DNA of 64,000 nt from Frankia sp. QA3 (GTDB lineage: Bacteria > Actinomycetota > Actinomycetes > Frankiales > Frankiaceae). The stretch covers positions 5,521,067 through 5,585,066 of the forward strand of contig NZ_CM001489.1 in NCBI RefSeq assembly GCF_000262465.1. The letters are read 5' to 3'. The translations under genes were made by a program, and so were the position numbers. The notes under the pieces were generated by a model. That model worked only from the letters and a program-made list of their open reading frames with translations. It did no database searches and had not been told where the DNA came from. Below, in pieces: positions 41,910 to 50,585 of this stretch (positions are counted from its first letter, which is position 1; the number at the start of each line of letters is the position of its first letter).

Positions 41910-42715
41910 TTAGGTAGCCTCCTGCTCGCGCCGGGGCAACTTGCCGGGAACTGGGCCGTCCGGGCTCGTTCCCGGCGACACGGGAACCCGTTGGGCAACG
42001 CTGCGCATCGTCGCAGCGGCATCTGCGTCACGAACGAACAACGCGAGCACCGCACCCGACAGCGCTGGCGATACGGGAACGATAAAGACCCAACGCCGCG
42101 CGAGCGCGTCCGCCGCGCCGGAGCCCGCGTCCGGCAGCGATGGCCAGGGCTGTCGCCGCCAGACCGCCGCCGAGCAGCCGCCGCGGCCCGATCCGGGGGT
42201 AGAGCGAGCCGGCGCTCCGCGAACCGATCATGACACTGATGGCCTCCGGGAAGACCACGAGCCCGGCCCGGGTGGAGCTGGCACTCTCGATCGCCTGGAT
42301 GAGCAGCGGCACCAGGTGGAGCAGGGCCATGAACGCCATCATGCCGAAGGTCATGACGAGGTTGCCCATCCGGAAGATCCGGTTCTTCATGATCTCCAAG
42401 GCGAGGACGGGGTTCGGCACCCGCATCTCCCAGTAGATCATCGTGATGGTCGCCACCAGGCCGACGGTGCCGGTGACGAGCACCGTGGGCGATCCCCACC
42501 GGTCGACAGTGCGTACAGGACGCCGGCCAGCCCACCCGCGGCGAGCAGGAAACCGACGAGGTCGAATCCGCGCGCCGCCGTCCTGGGGACGTCGGCGAGG
42601 AACACCAGCCCGAACAGCAGCGTGATCAGCCCGAGCGGCACGTTGACGATCGTCGTATCCATGATCGCCAGAAACATCGTCGCCACGAAGACGACGGCGA
42701 CGACGGTCCGTTAAT
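41910..42715 (-). pseudogene. Degraded DHA2-family MFS drug exporter
   Basis: Remnant of a 14-helix EmrB/QacA-type exporter, read leftward in three frames. Piece 1: VATMFLAIMDTTIVNV (TM1) runs straight into PLGLITLLFGLVFLADVPR (the NVPLG motif usually near residue 180), so TM2-TM5 are deleted. Piece 2, after a frameshift near 42490: VGLVATITMIYWEMRVPNPVLALEIMKNRIFRMGNLVMTFGMMAFMALLHLVPLLIQA. Piece 3, in the third frame: ALSGAVLALFVRDADAAATM, a DHA2-type C-terminus, ending at a TAA at 41912-41910. A stop codon lies just upstream of TM1. It cannot make a working transporter. Confidence 0.85.
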
Positions 42716-42746
42716 CGGCGGGGCGCCGCGAGTGGATCGCGGCCAC

Positions 42747-43427
42747 CTAGCCGACCGGGGCCGAGCGCGCGGAGCCGACCGGCTGCACCGCCCTGACCGG
42801 CTGCACCGCCGCGGCGGCTGCCGCGGCCTGGTCCGGGACGGCTGCGGCGACGGGCCGCAGCGTGCCGTCCACCGCCAGCTCGGCGGCGACCCGGTCGAGC
42901 GGGACCGCGGGCCGGGGCGGCAGCGGCGCGGCCTGGGCCTGCGTGCCGAGCTCGACCCAGCCGACCAGTTCCTCGCCGTCGGCCAGGCCGAAGGCCGCCC
43001 GGACCTGCGCGCTGTCCGGCAGCGGTACCGACTTCCAGGCCGAGGCCAGGCCCAGGGCATGGGCGGCCAGGCAGATGTTCTGCGCCGCCGCGGCAGCGGA
43101 GGCGTCCTGCTCGGCGACCGGCACCTTCGACTCGACGCGGGCGGCGACGACGGCGATGAGCGCGGGGGAGCGGGTGGCCTTGCCCGCGGCCTTGCGCACG
43201 ACGGGCTCGGGCAGGGTGCCGACGGCCTGCGCGGCCTCGGCGATGGCGGCGGCGAGGGTGGCGCGCGCCTCGCCGCGCACGACGACGAACCGCCACGGCC
43301 GCAGCATCTTGTGGTCGGGCGCCGTGGTGGCGGCGGCGAGAAGGACGGCGAGCTGCTCCGTCGTCGGCCCGGGTTCGACGAGTCGGGTCGCGGTGCGGCG
43401 CGTCATGAGGCAGGCGAGAGCATCCAC
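42747..43427 (-). CDS. Nitroreductase-family flavoprotein
   Basis: FMN-dependent nitroreductase family: TRRTATRLVEPGPTTEQLAVLLAAATTAPDHKMLRPWRFVVVRG, then AEQDASAAAAAQNICLAAHALGLASAWKS and GLADGEELVGWVELGT. The Ala/Pro/Val-rich tail of about 40 residues is unusual. The GTG at 43427 is preceded by GGAGGAG at six bases and is preferred over a frame start at 43460. It is divergent from a MarR regulator, a common arrangement, and lies next to an exporter pseudogene; the three may once have formed a drug-response unit. Confidence 0.88.
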   Translation of the reverse strand: MDALACLMTRRTATRLVEPGPTTEQLAVLLAAATTAPDHKMLRPWRFVVVRGEARATLAAAIAEAAQAVGTLPEPVVRKAAGKATRSPALIAVVAARVESKVPVAEQDASAAAAAQNICLAAHALGLASAWKSVPLPDSAQVRAAFGLADGEELVGWVELGTQAQAAPLPPRPAVPLDRVAAELAVDGTLRPVAAAVPDQAAAAAAAVQPVRAVQPVGSARSAPVG

Positions 43428-43461
43428 GTGGGACTCCTCCAATTGACGAGGCACCCTCACT

Positions 43462-43494
43462 ATGAGGAGTACCGGCCTAAGATAACTCCATCAT
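43462..43494. promoter_or_regulatory. Candidate MarR operator
   Basis: Inverted arms ATGAGGAGT (43462-43470) and ACTCCATCAT (43485-43494) in the 92-base gap between the divergent nitroreductase and marR genes. Position fits autoregulation by the MarR protein; the sequence match alone is weak. Confidence 0.4.
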
Positions 43495-43519
43495 CACCGT
43501 AGACGAGGAGGGCACTCGG

Positions 43520-43990
43520 ATGCCGCCACCGGACACCGGCGACGAGGTCGTGAACGTGTTGCTCGCCGCCGGCCATCAGGTGCGGATCGCGGTCGACGAG
43601 GCCCTGCGGGCGAGCGTCGGGCTGACCCTGCGCCGGTTCAAGGTCCTGCAGCTGCTTGCCGACAGCGAGCCCTGCCGGCTGCGCGACCTCGCCGACGCGG
43701 TCTCGGTGGCACCCCGGACGATGACCGAGATGGTCGACGGCCTGGAGTCGGACGGCCTGGTCGTGCGCCGCTCGCATCCCACCGACCGGCGCGCGGTGCT
43801 GCTCGCGCTCACCCCGGCCGGCCGGGAGGCGCTCGCCGTCGGCCGCCGGCGGCGGGCGGAGACGGTCGCCGGCTTCACCCGGCATCTGACCGGGGCGCAG
43901 CGGGCCCAGCTCGTCGAGCTGCTGGCATCCATCCCGCGGCACGTACCCACCGCACCCGGATCCACCCATTCCGGCGCAGCCCGACGGTAG
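43520..43990 (+). CDS. MarR-family regulator
   Basis: 156-aa winged-helix repressor: LTLRRFKVLQLLADSEPCRLRDLADAVSVAPRTMTEMVDGLESDGLVVRRSHPTDRRAVLLALTPAGREAL, where the DRR wing motif is characteristic. MarR proteins release DNA on binding small phenolic ligands or on oxidation. It should control the divergent nitroreductase gene and perhaps once the MFS exporter. Confidence 0.92.
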   Translation: MPPPDTGDEVVNVLLAAGHQVRIAVDEALRASVGLTLRRFKVLQLLADSEPCRLRDLADAVSVAPRTMTEMVDGLESDGLVVRRSHPTDRRAVLLALTPAGREALAVGRRRRAETVAGFTRHLTGAQRAQLVELLASIPRHVPTAPGSTHSGAARR

Positions 43991-44054
43991 ACCACAGGAA
44001 ACGAACGGTTACCGTAGAAGCTGCCCCGATCGGACCATCCGCCGGGAGGCTCCC

Positions 44055-44999
44055 GTCACCGCCGTCGTCCAGGTAGACCGCCTGACCAAGCGATACGGGT
44101 CGCATCACGCCGTCCGGACGATCAGCTTCGCGGTTCGCGAGGGCGACGTTACCGGTTTCCTCGGCCCGAACGGCTCCGGGAAGACGACGACGCTGCGCGC
44201 CCTGCTGGGCCTGGTGGCCCCGAGCTCCGGAGCGGCGTTGGTATTCGGCCGCGCCTACCGTGACCTCGATCACCCCGCCCGCAGGATCGGCGCGGTGCTG
44301 GACAGCGCGTCCCAGCCCGGCCGCAGCGCCCGTGACCACCTGCGCGTCCTGGCGCTGCCGCTGCGCGTCGGCCGGCGCCGGGTGGACGAGGTCCTCTCGA
44401 CGGTCGGGCTCGACGCCGCCGCGGACCGCCCGACCGGCGGGTTCTCCCTCGGCATGCGGGGCCGCCTGGCGCTCGCCGCGGCCCTGCTCGGCGACCCTGC
44501 GCTGCTCATCCTCGACGAGCCGACCGGCGGCCTGGACCCGCAGGGCGTCCGGTGGTTACGGGAGTTCCTGCGGTCGTGGGCGGCCGAGGGGCGCACCGCG
44601 CTGCTGTCCAGCCACGTCCTCGCCGAGGTCAGCCAGACCGTCGACCACATCGTGATCATCAGTCAGGGTCGCATCGTGCTCGACGCGCCCGCGGACCGGC
44701 TGGGAGACGGCCACGTCGAGGTGCGCACGGCCGACGCGGCGCGGCTCGCCGGCCTGCTCACGGAGCGGGGTCTGGTCCCCACCGGCGTCGGACGCGACGA
44801 GCTGCGGCTGCCGGCCGGGACGGCCGAGCAGGTCGGCCGGGTCGCCGCCCAGCACGGGATCGCGCTCGTCGAGCTGCACACCCACGGCCAGGACCTGGAG
44901 GAGATCTACTTCGCGCTGACTCACCCCGGCGCCGCCGCCGGGCCAGACGGGCCAGACGGGCCTCCCGGCCGGGCAGGGTCACTGCAGGGTGCCCGCTGA
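44055..44999 (+). CDS. ABC transporter ATPase with non-canonical start
   Basis: ATP-binding protein of a drug/antibiotic-type ABC exporter: VQVDRLTKRYGSHHAVRTISFAV, Walker A GPNGSGKTTTL, signature FSLGMRGRLAL, Walker B LLILDEPTGGLDPQG, and switch His in LLSSHVLAEVSQ. The first ATG/GTG/TTG in frame (GTG 44214) comes after Walker A, so it cannot be the start. Codons from the stop at 43989 to 44214 include no standard start. GGGAGG at 44043-44048 lies six bases before GTC ACC GCC at 44055, which I take as the start. GTC would be a rare start codon or a point change of GTG. It overlaps the permease gene by 11 bases. Confidence 0.8.
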   Translation, partial: VTAVVQVDRLTKRYGSHHAVRTISFAVREGDVTGFLGPNGSGKTTTLRALLGLVAPSSGAALVFGRAYRDLDHPARRIGAVLDSASQPGRSARDHLRVLALPLRVGRRRVDEVLSTVGLDAAADRPTGGFSLGMRGRLALAAALLGDPALLILDEPTGGLDPQGVRWLREFLRSWAAEGRTALLSSHVLAEVSQTVDHIVIISQGRIVLDAPADRLGDGHVEVRTADAARLAGLLTERGLVPTGVGRDELRLPAGTAEQVGRVAAQHGIALVELHTHGQDLEEIYFALTHPGAAAGPDGPDGPPGRAGSLQGAR

Positions 45000-45714
45000 G
45001 ATGCCCGGACGACAGGCCGGGGTGGGCCTCCTGGTGCGCACCGAGCTGTTCAAGATCGCCAGCAGCCGCTGGCAGCCGGTCGCCCTGACGGCGGTCCTGA
45101 TCCTGCACGTGCCGCCGATGCTGTGGGCCGGCCAGGACGCGGCGGCGAGCTGGAACGGGCTGCGGTCGCGCTCGGGGTTGTTCACCGGCTACGCCATGAT
45201 GGCGTTCGGCATCCTCGTCGTCGCGCAGGAGTACCGCCACCGGACGGCGGCCCTGGCGTTCCTCGCCGTTCCGGGGCGCCGCCGGATCACGATCGCCCAG
45301 TACCTCACCGTCGCCGCGGTCGGCCTGGTGCTGAGCGCGACGCTGTTCGCCGCGTGGCTCGCCGTCGGGGCCGTCCGCCACGGCGGACCCGGAATGCATC
45401 TGGACCGCCCGGCCGACGTCGCCGCGGCCTACGGGGTCGTCGCCGTCACCGTGTGCGCGGCGGGCGCCGTCGGCGTGGGAGTCGGCACCCTGCTGCGCGG
45501 GTCGACGGGCGCGCTGCTCGCCCTGGGCTGCTGCGGCGCGTTCGAGCCGCTGCTGGACGCGACCCGCTTCCGCGGACCGGTCACCGCCCCGCTGGGCGTG
45601 CTGGCCTGGCCGACGTCCGAACTCGAAACCGCCTCCCTGGCGAGTGCCGCCGGCTGGGGGGTCCTTGCCCTGGTCGCGGGGCTGTTCGCGGTGGGACGGG
45701 ACCTGGCCTCATGA
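44989..45714 (+). CDS. ABC transporter permease (ABC-2 type)
   Basis: Membrane partner of the preceding ATPase. 241 aa with six hydrophobic segments (VALTAVLILHVPPMLWAG, LFTGYAMMAFGILVVAQEY, TIAQYLTVAAVGLVLSATLFAAWLAVG, VVAVTVCAAGAVGVGVGTLL, ALLALGCCGAFEPLL, AAGWGVLALVAGLFAVG) typical of ABC-2 exporters; the EYRHRTAALAFL loop after TM2 matches the family. Starts are GTG 44989 or ATG 45001. The stop overlaps an ATG (ATGA at 45711) that could start the next gene. Confidence 0.85.
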   Translation: MPAEMPGRQAGVGLLVRTELFKIASSRWQPVALTAVLILHVPPMLWAGQDAAASWNGLRSRSGLFTGYAMMAFGILVVAQEYRHRTAALAFLAVPGRRRITIAQYLTVAAVGLVLSATLFAAWLAVGAVRHGGPGMHLDRPADVAAAYGVVAVTVCAAGAVGVGVGTLLRGSTGALLALGCCGAFEPLLDATRFRGPVTAPLGVLAWPTSELETASLASAAGWGVLALVAGLFAVGRDLAS

Positions 45715-45893
45715 TCGAGGCACCTCGCCCACCGGCCGGCGGCCCACGCGGCCCGGACCAATCACCGCGCCCCACGGGCCCACCGCACGGACGGGACAGA
45801 AAAGTGGCACCGGTGTGGGACGGATCACCTCCGACGCGTCGGGTAGACGCATCCCCCACCGCACCGGCCCGAGATCGGCCTACCATCCGGCAC

Positions 45894-48800
45894 ATGGTGC
45901 CGTGCCCGACATGCGCGGAGCACAACCCCGAGCGGGCGCGCTTCTGCTCCGAGTGTGGGAACCCCCTGCCCGCCGCGGGAAGCGGCGCGCGCAAGACTGT
46001 GACGATCATGTTCGTGGACATCGTCCGGTCGACGGACATCGGCGAAAAGATCGACTCGGAACCGCTGCAGCAGGTCATGTGGCGGTTCTTCACCACAGTG
46101 CGCGAGGTGATCTACAACCACGGCGGCTCGGTCGAGAAGTTCATCGGCGACGCCGTCTTCGCCGTCTTCGGCATCCCCGTGCTGCATGAGGACGACGCGC
46201 TGCGCGCCGTGCGCTCGGCGCTGGACATCCGGGCCGCGATGGAGGCGCTCAACGCCGACCTGCAGGAGAAGTGGGGCCTGCGGCTGCGGGTCCGGATCGG
46301 GATCAACACCGGCGAGGTCACCGTCGCCGGCGGCGGCGTCACCGGGGACGCGGTCAACGTCGCGGCCCGTCTGGAGAGCGCCGCGCCACCCGACGAGATC
46401 CTCATCGGCGACACCACGTACAGGTCAATCCGCCACAGCGTCACCGTGACCCCGGTCGGCCCGCTGGTCGTTCAGGGCAAACGCGACCCGCTGCGGGTGC
46501 ACCGGCTGACGGGCCTGGTCGACCCGACGGCGGGCCCCGGCAGCCGGGCGCAGATCCACGGCTTCACCGCGCCCGTGATCGGCCGCAACCGGGAGCGCCG
46601 CCGCCTGCAGGACGCGTTCGAGGCGGTCGTCGAGGAGCGCGCCTGCCACCTGTTCACCGTGCTCGGCTCGGCGGGCATCGGCAAGTCCCGGATGGTCGGC
46701 GAGTTCTGCACGTCCATGGTCACCCGGGCCACCGTGCTCACCGGCCGCTGCCTGTCCTACGGCGAGGGCATCGCCTACTGGCCGCTGATGGAGATGGTGC
46801 GCCAGGCCACCGGGCTGACCGCCGACGAGGCCGCCCCGGACGGGCGACGCCGGCTGCGCGAGCTGCTCGACGGCGTCGGGCAGGCCGCCGAGATCGTCGA
46901 GGCGCTCGCCCCGCTGGTGGGGCTCGGCGGCGCCGAGCTCGGCCCGCAGGAGAGCTTCTGGGCGGTCCGCTCGTTCTTCCAGGCGCTGGCGTCGCGCCGG
47001 CCGCTGATCCTGTGGTTCGACGACGTGCACTGGGCCGAGCCGACACTGCTCGACCTGATCGAGAACATCGCCGACTGGTCCCGCGACGCACCGATCATGC
47101 TGCTCTGCCTGGCCCGCCAGGAGCTGCTGGAGGATCGGCGGGACTGGGGCGGCGGCAAGTTCAACGCCACCTCGATGCTGCTCACGCCGCTGACGGAGGC
47201 CCGCTGCCAGCGTCTGATCCGCAGTCTCATGGGCTCCGACGATCTCGACCCTGCGCTGGTCACCCGGATCACCACCTCGGCGGCCGGCAACCCGCTGTTC
47301 GTCGAGCAGATGGTCGCCGCCCTCGTCGACGACGGGCTACTGCGCCGGGAGGGCAGTCGCTGGATCGCCACCGGCAGCCTGCGCAACGTGACGGTGCCGC
47401 CGACGATCTCCTCGCTGCTCGCCGCCCGGCTCGACCGGCTCGACCCGCCCGAGCGCCGCGTGCTGGAACGCGCCGCCGTCGTCGGGGAGCGTTTCTACCT
47501 CGACGCCGTCATCGACCTGTCCGATCCGGCCGAGCGGTCGATGGTCGCCGTGCACTGCCTGAACCTGGTCCGCAAGGAGCTGGTCCACCCCGACCGCTCG
47601 GACCTGCCGGGCGTCGAGGCCTTCCGGTTCCTGCACGTGTTGCTGCGCGACTGCGCCTACGACGCCACCTCGAAGCAGCGCCGGGCCGACCTGCACCAGC
47701 AGTTCGCCCACTGGCTGCAGGCCCGCCTCGTCGGCGGCCCGGGTGAGCACGACGAGCTCGTCGGGTACCACCTGGAGCAGGCGTTCCGCTACCGGATGGA
47801 GATCGGCCAGCGCGACGCGGAGACCATCGAGCTGGGCCGGTCCGCGGCGACCTGCCTGATCGAGGCGGCCGACCGGGTGCGCCAGGGCGACGAGACGGGC
47901 GCGGCCCAGCTGCTCAAGCGGGCGATCACCCTGCTGCCCGAGACCGACCCGCTGCGGCTGCGCGCCGAGATCGACCTCGGCTGGGCGCTGTACTCGTTCG
48001 GCCGGTTCTCCGACGCCGAACGCATCCTGCGCCAGGTCACCGAACGGGCCCGGCGCGCCGGCGAGGAGGGGTTGCGGGCGCACGCCCGGCTCGCCCACCT
48101 GCGGGTGCTGTTCTCCACCGACCCCGAGGGCCTGGTCGCCACCACCCTGACCGAGGCCGCCGCGTCGCTGGCCAACTTCGTCCGCTCGGGCGATGACGTC
48201 GGCGCGGCGCTGGCCTGCCGCAGCCAGGCCAACGCCTACCTGGCCGCCGGCCAGTTCGCCGCGGCCGAGCGGGCGATGGACAACGCCGTGCGCCACGCCG
48301 AGGAGTCCGGCGTGCCGCGGGCGGCGCAGTCGCTGCGCCGCGAGCTCACCCTGCTGATGAGCTGGGGGCCGCGGCCGGTCGCCAGCAGCCTGGCCCGCGC
48401 CAGCGAGGCCCTCGACGCGGCCGGGGACGACCGGGCCCTGCGCCGGGCCCTGCTTGCTCAGCTCGCCGTCCTCACCGCGATGTCGGGCGACCTGGAGGGC
48501 GCGCGCATCCATCTCAAGGCCGCCGAGGAGATCGTCCACGACCTGCGGGCCCCGCGGGCCGATCCGTTCCACGGCGGGTTCGTCGTCGCCCGGGTGGCGC
48601 TGCTTGCCGACGAGCTGACCGTCGCCGAGCGGGAGCTGCGCCGCAGCTGCCGGGCCCTGTCCCGGATGGGCGAGCGGGCTCTGTTGGCCAACCGCGCCGC
48701 GGTGCTGGCCGACGTGCTGGTGCGCCTCGGCAAGGTCGACGACGCCGGCAAGTACGTCACCCGCTGCCGGGACGCCGCCGCCGCCGACCAGCTGCCCGCC

Positions 48801-49100
48801 CAGGCCGGCTGGTGCGGGGTGCACGCCAAACTGCTGTCCCTGCGCGGCCGGGACGCGGAGGCGCTGCGCTTCGCCGACACCGCCGTCGACCTCGCCGGGC
48901 GCACCGACGATCTTGACGGGCAGGGCCACGCGCTGCTGTCGCGGGCGGAGGTGCTCTACCGAGCCGGGCGCAAGGACGACGCCGCGGAGAGCATGGAGGC
49001 CGGCATCACCCGGTACCTGCACCGCGGCAACGTCGCCGCGGCGAACCTCGGGCGCCGGCTGTTCGAGACCCTCGACCGGCCGGCGTCGCTGTCCGGCTGA
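45894..49100 (+). CDS. Adenylate/guanylate cyclase-AAA-TPR signalling protein
   Basis: Multidomain cytoplasmic protein of about 1068 aa. Order: zinc ribbon (CPTCAEHNPERARFCSECGNPL), class III cyclase (VTIMFVDIVRSTDIGEKI with metal Asp, FIGDAVFAVFGIPVLHEDDA, GINTGEVTVAGGGVTGDAVNVAARLESAA), AAA_16-type ATPase (Walker A VLGSAGIGKSR; Walker B LILWFDDVHWAEP), then about 500 residues of TPR-like helices. Such proteins are signal integrators or regulators in actinobacteria. The ATG at 45894 opens the zinc ribbon and has a TACCAT -10-like hexamer seven bases upstream, suiting a leaderless mRNA. ATG 45711, overlapping the permease stop, would add 61 low-complexity residues. Confidence 0.88.
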   Translation: MVPCPTCAEHNPERARFCSECGNPLPAAGSGARKTVTIMFVDIVRSTDIGEKIDSEPLQQVMWRFFTTVREVIYNHGGSVEKFIGDAVFAVFGIPVLHEDDALRAVRSALDIRAAMEALNADLQEKWGLRLRVRIGINTGEVTVAGGGVTGDAVNVAARLESAAPPDEILIGDTTYRSIRHSVTVTPVGPLVVQGKRDPLRVHRLTGLVDPTAGPGSRAQIHGFTAPVIGRNRERRRLQDAFEAVVEERACHLFTVLGSAGIGKSRMVGEFCTSMVTRATVLTGRCLSYGEGIAYWPLMEMVRQATGLTADEAAPDGRRRLRELLDGVGQAAEIVEALAPLVGLGGAELGPQESFWAVRSFFQALASRRPLILWFDDVHWAEPTLLDLIENIADWSRDAPIMLLCLARQELLEDRRDWGGGKFNATSMLLTPLTEARCQRLIRSLMGSDDLDPALVTRITTSAAGNPLFVEQMVAALVDDGLLRREGSRWIATGSLRNVTVPPTISSLLAARLDRLDPPERRVLERAAVVGERFYLDAVIDLSDPAERSMVAVHCLNLVRKELVHPDRSDLPGVEAFRFLHVLLRDCAYDATSKQRRADLHQQFAHWLQARLVGGPGEHDELVGYHLEQAFRYRMEIGQRDAETIELGRSAATCLIEAADRVRQGDETGAAQLLKRAITLLPETDPLRLRAEIDLGWALYSFGRFSDAERILRQVTERARRAGEEGLRAHARLAHLRVLFSTDPEGLVATTLTEAAASLANFVRSGDDVGAALACRSQANAYLAAGQFAAAERAMDNAVRHAEESGVPRAAQSLRRELTLLMSWGPRPVASSLARASEALDAAGDDRALRRALLAQLAVLTAMSGDLEGARIHLKAAEEIVHDLRAPRADPFHGGFVVARVALLADELTVAERELRRSCRALSRMGERALLANRAAVLADVLVRLGKVDDAGKYVTRCRDAAAADQLPAQAGWCGVHAKLLSLRGRDAEALRFADTAVDLAGRTDDLDGQGHALLSRAEVLYRAGRKDDAAESMEAGITRYLHRGNVAAANLGRRLFETLDRPASLSG

Positions 49101-49122
49101 GGTCACCACCGGGCGGGGGACG

Positions 49123-49446
49123 TCAGCGCAGCAGGCCGCGCAGCCGGGCCTGCTCCTGCAGCCAGTGCAGCTCCTGGGCCCACAGCCGCAGCCGCTCGAC
49201 CGCGGCGAGCTGCCGGGCGAGTGCCTCGGCGACGGACGGCCGGCTCAGCGCCTCGACCCCGGACGGCGACCACTGCCAGTCGGCCTCCTCCTCGCAGGCC
49301 CGCCGGTAGGCGGCGCGGCGCAGGACGATCTCGGCGAGGGCGTAGTCGACCTGTTCGGTGAGCAGACGCAGCCGCGCCAGCAGATCCGCATCACCGACCC
49401 CGGGACGGCCGCTGTAGGCGGGCAACGGTACGGGCCGCACAGACAT
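49123..49446 (-). CDS. Small helical hypothetical protein
   Basis: 107 aa: MSVRPVPLPAYSGRPGVGDADLLARLRLLTEQVDYALAEIVLRRAAYRRACEEEADWQWSPSGVEALSRPSVAEALARQLAAVERLRLWAQELHWLQEQARLRGLL. Strongly helical, charged and Leu-rich, likely a coiled-coil; no signal. Converges on the cyclase gene, 22 bases apart. Family not recognised. Confidence 0.62.
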   Translation of the reverse strand: MSVRPVPLPAYSGRPGVGDADLLARLRLLTEQVDYALAEIVLRRAAYRRACEEEADWQWSPSGVEALSRPSVAEALARQLAAVERLRLWAQELHWLQEQARLRGLLR

Positions 49447-49472
49447 GTTGTTCGAAGCGTACGAGCGAACCG

Positions 49473-49494
49473 CCCCCGGGAACAGTACCGGGGG
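49473..49494. terminator. Hairpin in divergent gap
   Basis: CCCCCGG-GAACAGTA-CCGGGGG: a perfect 7-bp stem with an 8-base loop, between the divergent small genes at 49446 and 49648. There is no T-run, and it lies in 5' regions rather than behind a gene, so an operator or leader structure is as likely as a terminator. Confidence 0.35.
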
Positions 49495-49647
49495 TGGACA
49501 GATCGGTGACCTTCCACCCCACCCTGGGGGATACCCGGGTCGGGTGAGTTGGCCGCCCGGATGTGAGCAACCAGGATCGTGGGGAAGGCATACGGTACGG
49601 CGCCGGCGGCGTCGATCGGATCTGCAAGTCGGCCTGGGGGTCTTTCG

Positions 49648-50082
49648 GTGAGTCTCACACCACCCGTCCTGCTGATGGTGCTTGGATTTCCGCTTCTCGT
49701 CATGGCTGGAATGCTGATGATGGGTGGCATCGAGAAAAGGCTGATCGGTTCACGCAGCCTGCTGTCCCTGGTGGCCGAGGAGGCCGCCACCACGGTCGGG
49801 GCCGCGGCGGCGGGCGGCCCCGAGAAGGCCGCGGGCAGCGGGCTCCCCCCGCGTCCGGCACTTACAGGCCCGTTCCGGACAGATGACGTCCCCACCGCCC
49901 CCCTCCGTTTCTCGCTACCGACAGTGATATCCGACGGCGGATCCCGCGCCCCGCGGAGCGCCCCGGCGCCCAGCATGGCGGTCGCCATGGCGAGCTCCGC
50001 CACGGTCCCGGCCGCCTACACCCTCCCGCTGGGCCACCCACAGCCCGCCTCCGCCGCTCCCCCGCCGCCGCTGGCGGGCTGA
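49648..50082 (+). CDS. Small single-span membrane protein
   Basis: 144 aa. VSLTPPVLLMVLGFPLLVMAGMLMMGGIEKRL gives one helix very near the N-terminus, then a cytoplasmic, Ala/Pro/Ser-rich tail. The GTG at 49648 has GGGGG seven bases upstream; a longer frame from 49579 lacks a ribosome site. Family not recognised. Confidence 0.6.
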   Translation: MSLTPPVLLMVLGFPLLVMAGMLMMGGIEKRLIGSRSLLSLVAEEAATTVGAAAAGGPEKAAGSGLPPRPALTGPFRTDDVPTAPLRFSLPTVISDGGSRAPRSAPAPSMAVAMASSATVPAAYTLPLGHPQPASAAPPPPLAG

Positions 50083-50151
50083 CCGCGGCGGTGACGGCTG
50101 GCCGGATCGCAGGGCAGTCTCGGAGCATGCCGACACGCGGGTGTCGCGCGC

Positions 50152-50493
50152 TCAGTGCCGGCGCGCGCCCTCGCCGACGCGGAGGCGACCGTCGAGGCCG
50201 GTCTCGCGCAGTAGGGCGGCGAACGCCGGGGTCGGCGAGGATATCCGCAGCTCGGAGTGCACGCGGCGGAGCAGCAGATCGGCCCGGAGCAGGGCGGCGA
50301 GCCCGGGGATGTCGATCGAGCGCAGGCCCGCAACGTCCACCGTCACCGTCCCCCCGCCCCGGCCCAGCAACTCGCCGATCTGCTCGCGGAACCGCAGCCG
50401 CCCGGCGGTGTCGAGCTCACCGGAGAGCTCGATGAGCACGTCCTCGCCCGACCGCCGCACGGACATGGTCAGGGCTCCGGCGTCGACCCGCAT
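50152..50493 (-). CDS. STAS-domain protein, degenerate anti-sigma antagonist
   Basis: 113 aa with a STAS fold: VLIELSGELDTAGRLRFREQIGELLGRGGGTVTVDVAGLRSIDIPGLAALLRADLLLRR. In SpoIIAA-type antagonists the loop is DSSGL with the Ser phosphorylated by an anti-sigma kinase. Here it reads DIPGL, so the phosphorylation site is missing. It may be unregulated, or act in a different partner-binding role. No kinase or sigma gene is adjacent. Confidence 0.82.
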   Translation of the reverse strand: MRVDAGALTMSVRRSGEDVLIELSGELDTAGRLRFREQIGELLGRGGGTVTVDVAGLRSIDIPGLAALLRADLLLRRVHSELRISSPTPAFAALLRETGLDGRLRVGEGARRH

Positions 50494-50527
50494 GCTGCCC
50501 GCCCCCCGAAGTCCTCATCACCGTGCG

Positions 50528-50577
50528 GGGCCGACCCCCCGGACTGTTTACGGAGAGTAACATGACGGGGTCGGCCC
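50528..50577 (-). terminator. Inverted repeat behind pgi
   Basis: Perfect 11-bp arms GGGCCGACCCC (50528-50538) and GGGGTCGGCCC (50567-50577) with a 28-base loop, starting 8 bases after the pgi stop on the minus strand. Probable factor-independent-like terminator without a T-run. Confidence 0.45.
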
Positions 50578-50585
50578 GGCGGCGC

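Noticed and set aside
41941..42714. Plus-strand frame opposite the MFS remnant
   Set aside because: No recognisable product; the minus strand carries the exporter homology in pieces.
42028..43296. Single minus-strand frame covering nitroreductase and MFS remnant
   Set aside because: The upstream half is a wrong-frame reading of the nitroreductase. Only its last part holds real MFS helices, already given as pseudogene.
45123..45893. Open frame extending the cyclase protein far upstream
   Set aside because: It is antiparallel in meaning to the permease frame: Arg/Gly-rich shadow with no domain, fully overlapping the permease gene.
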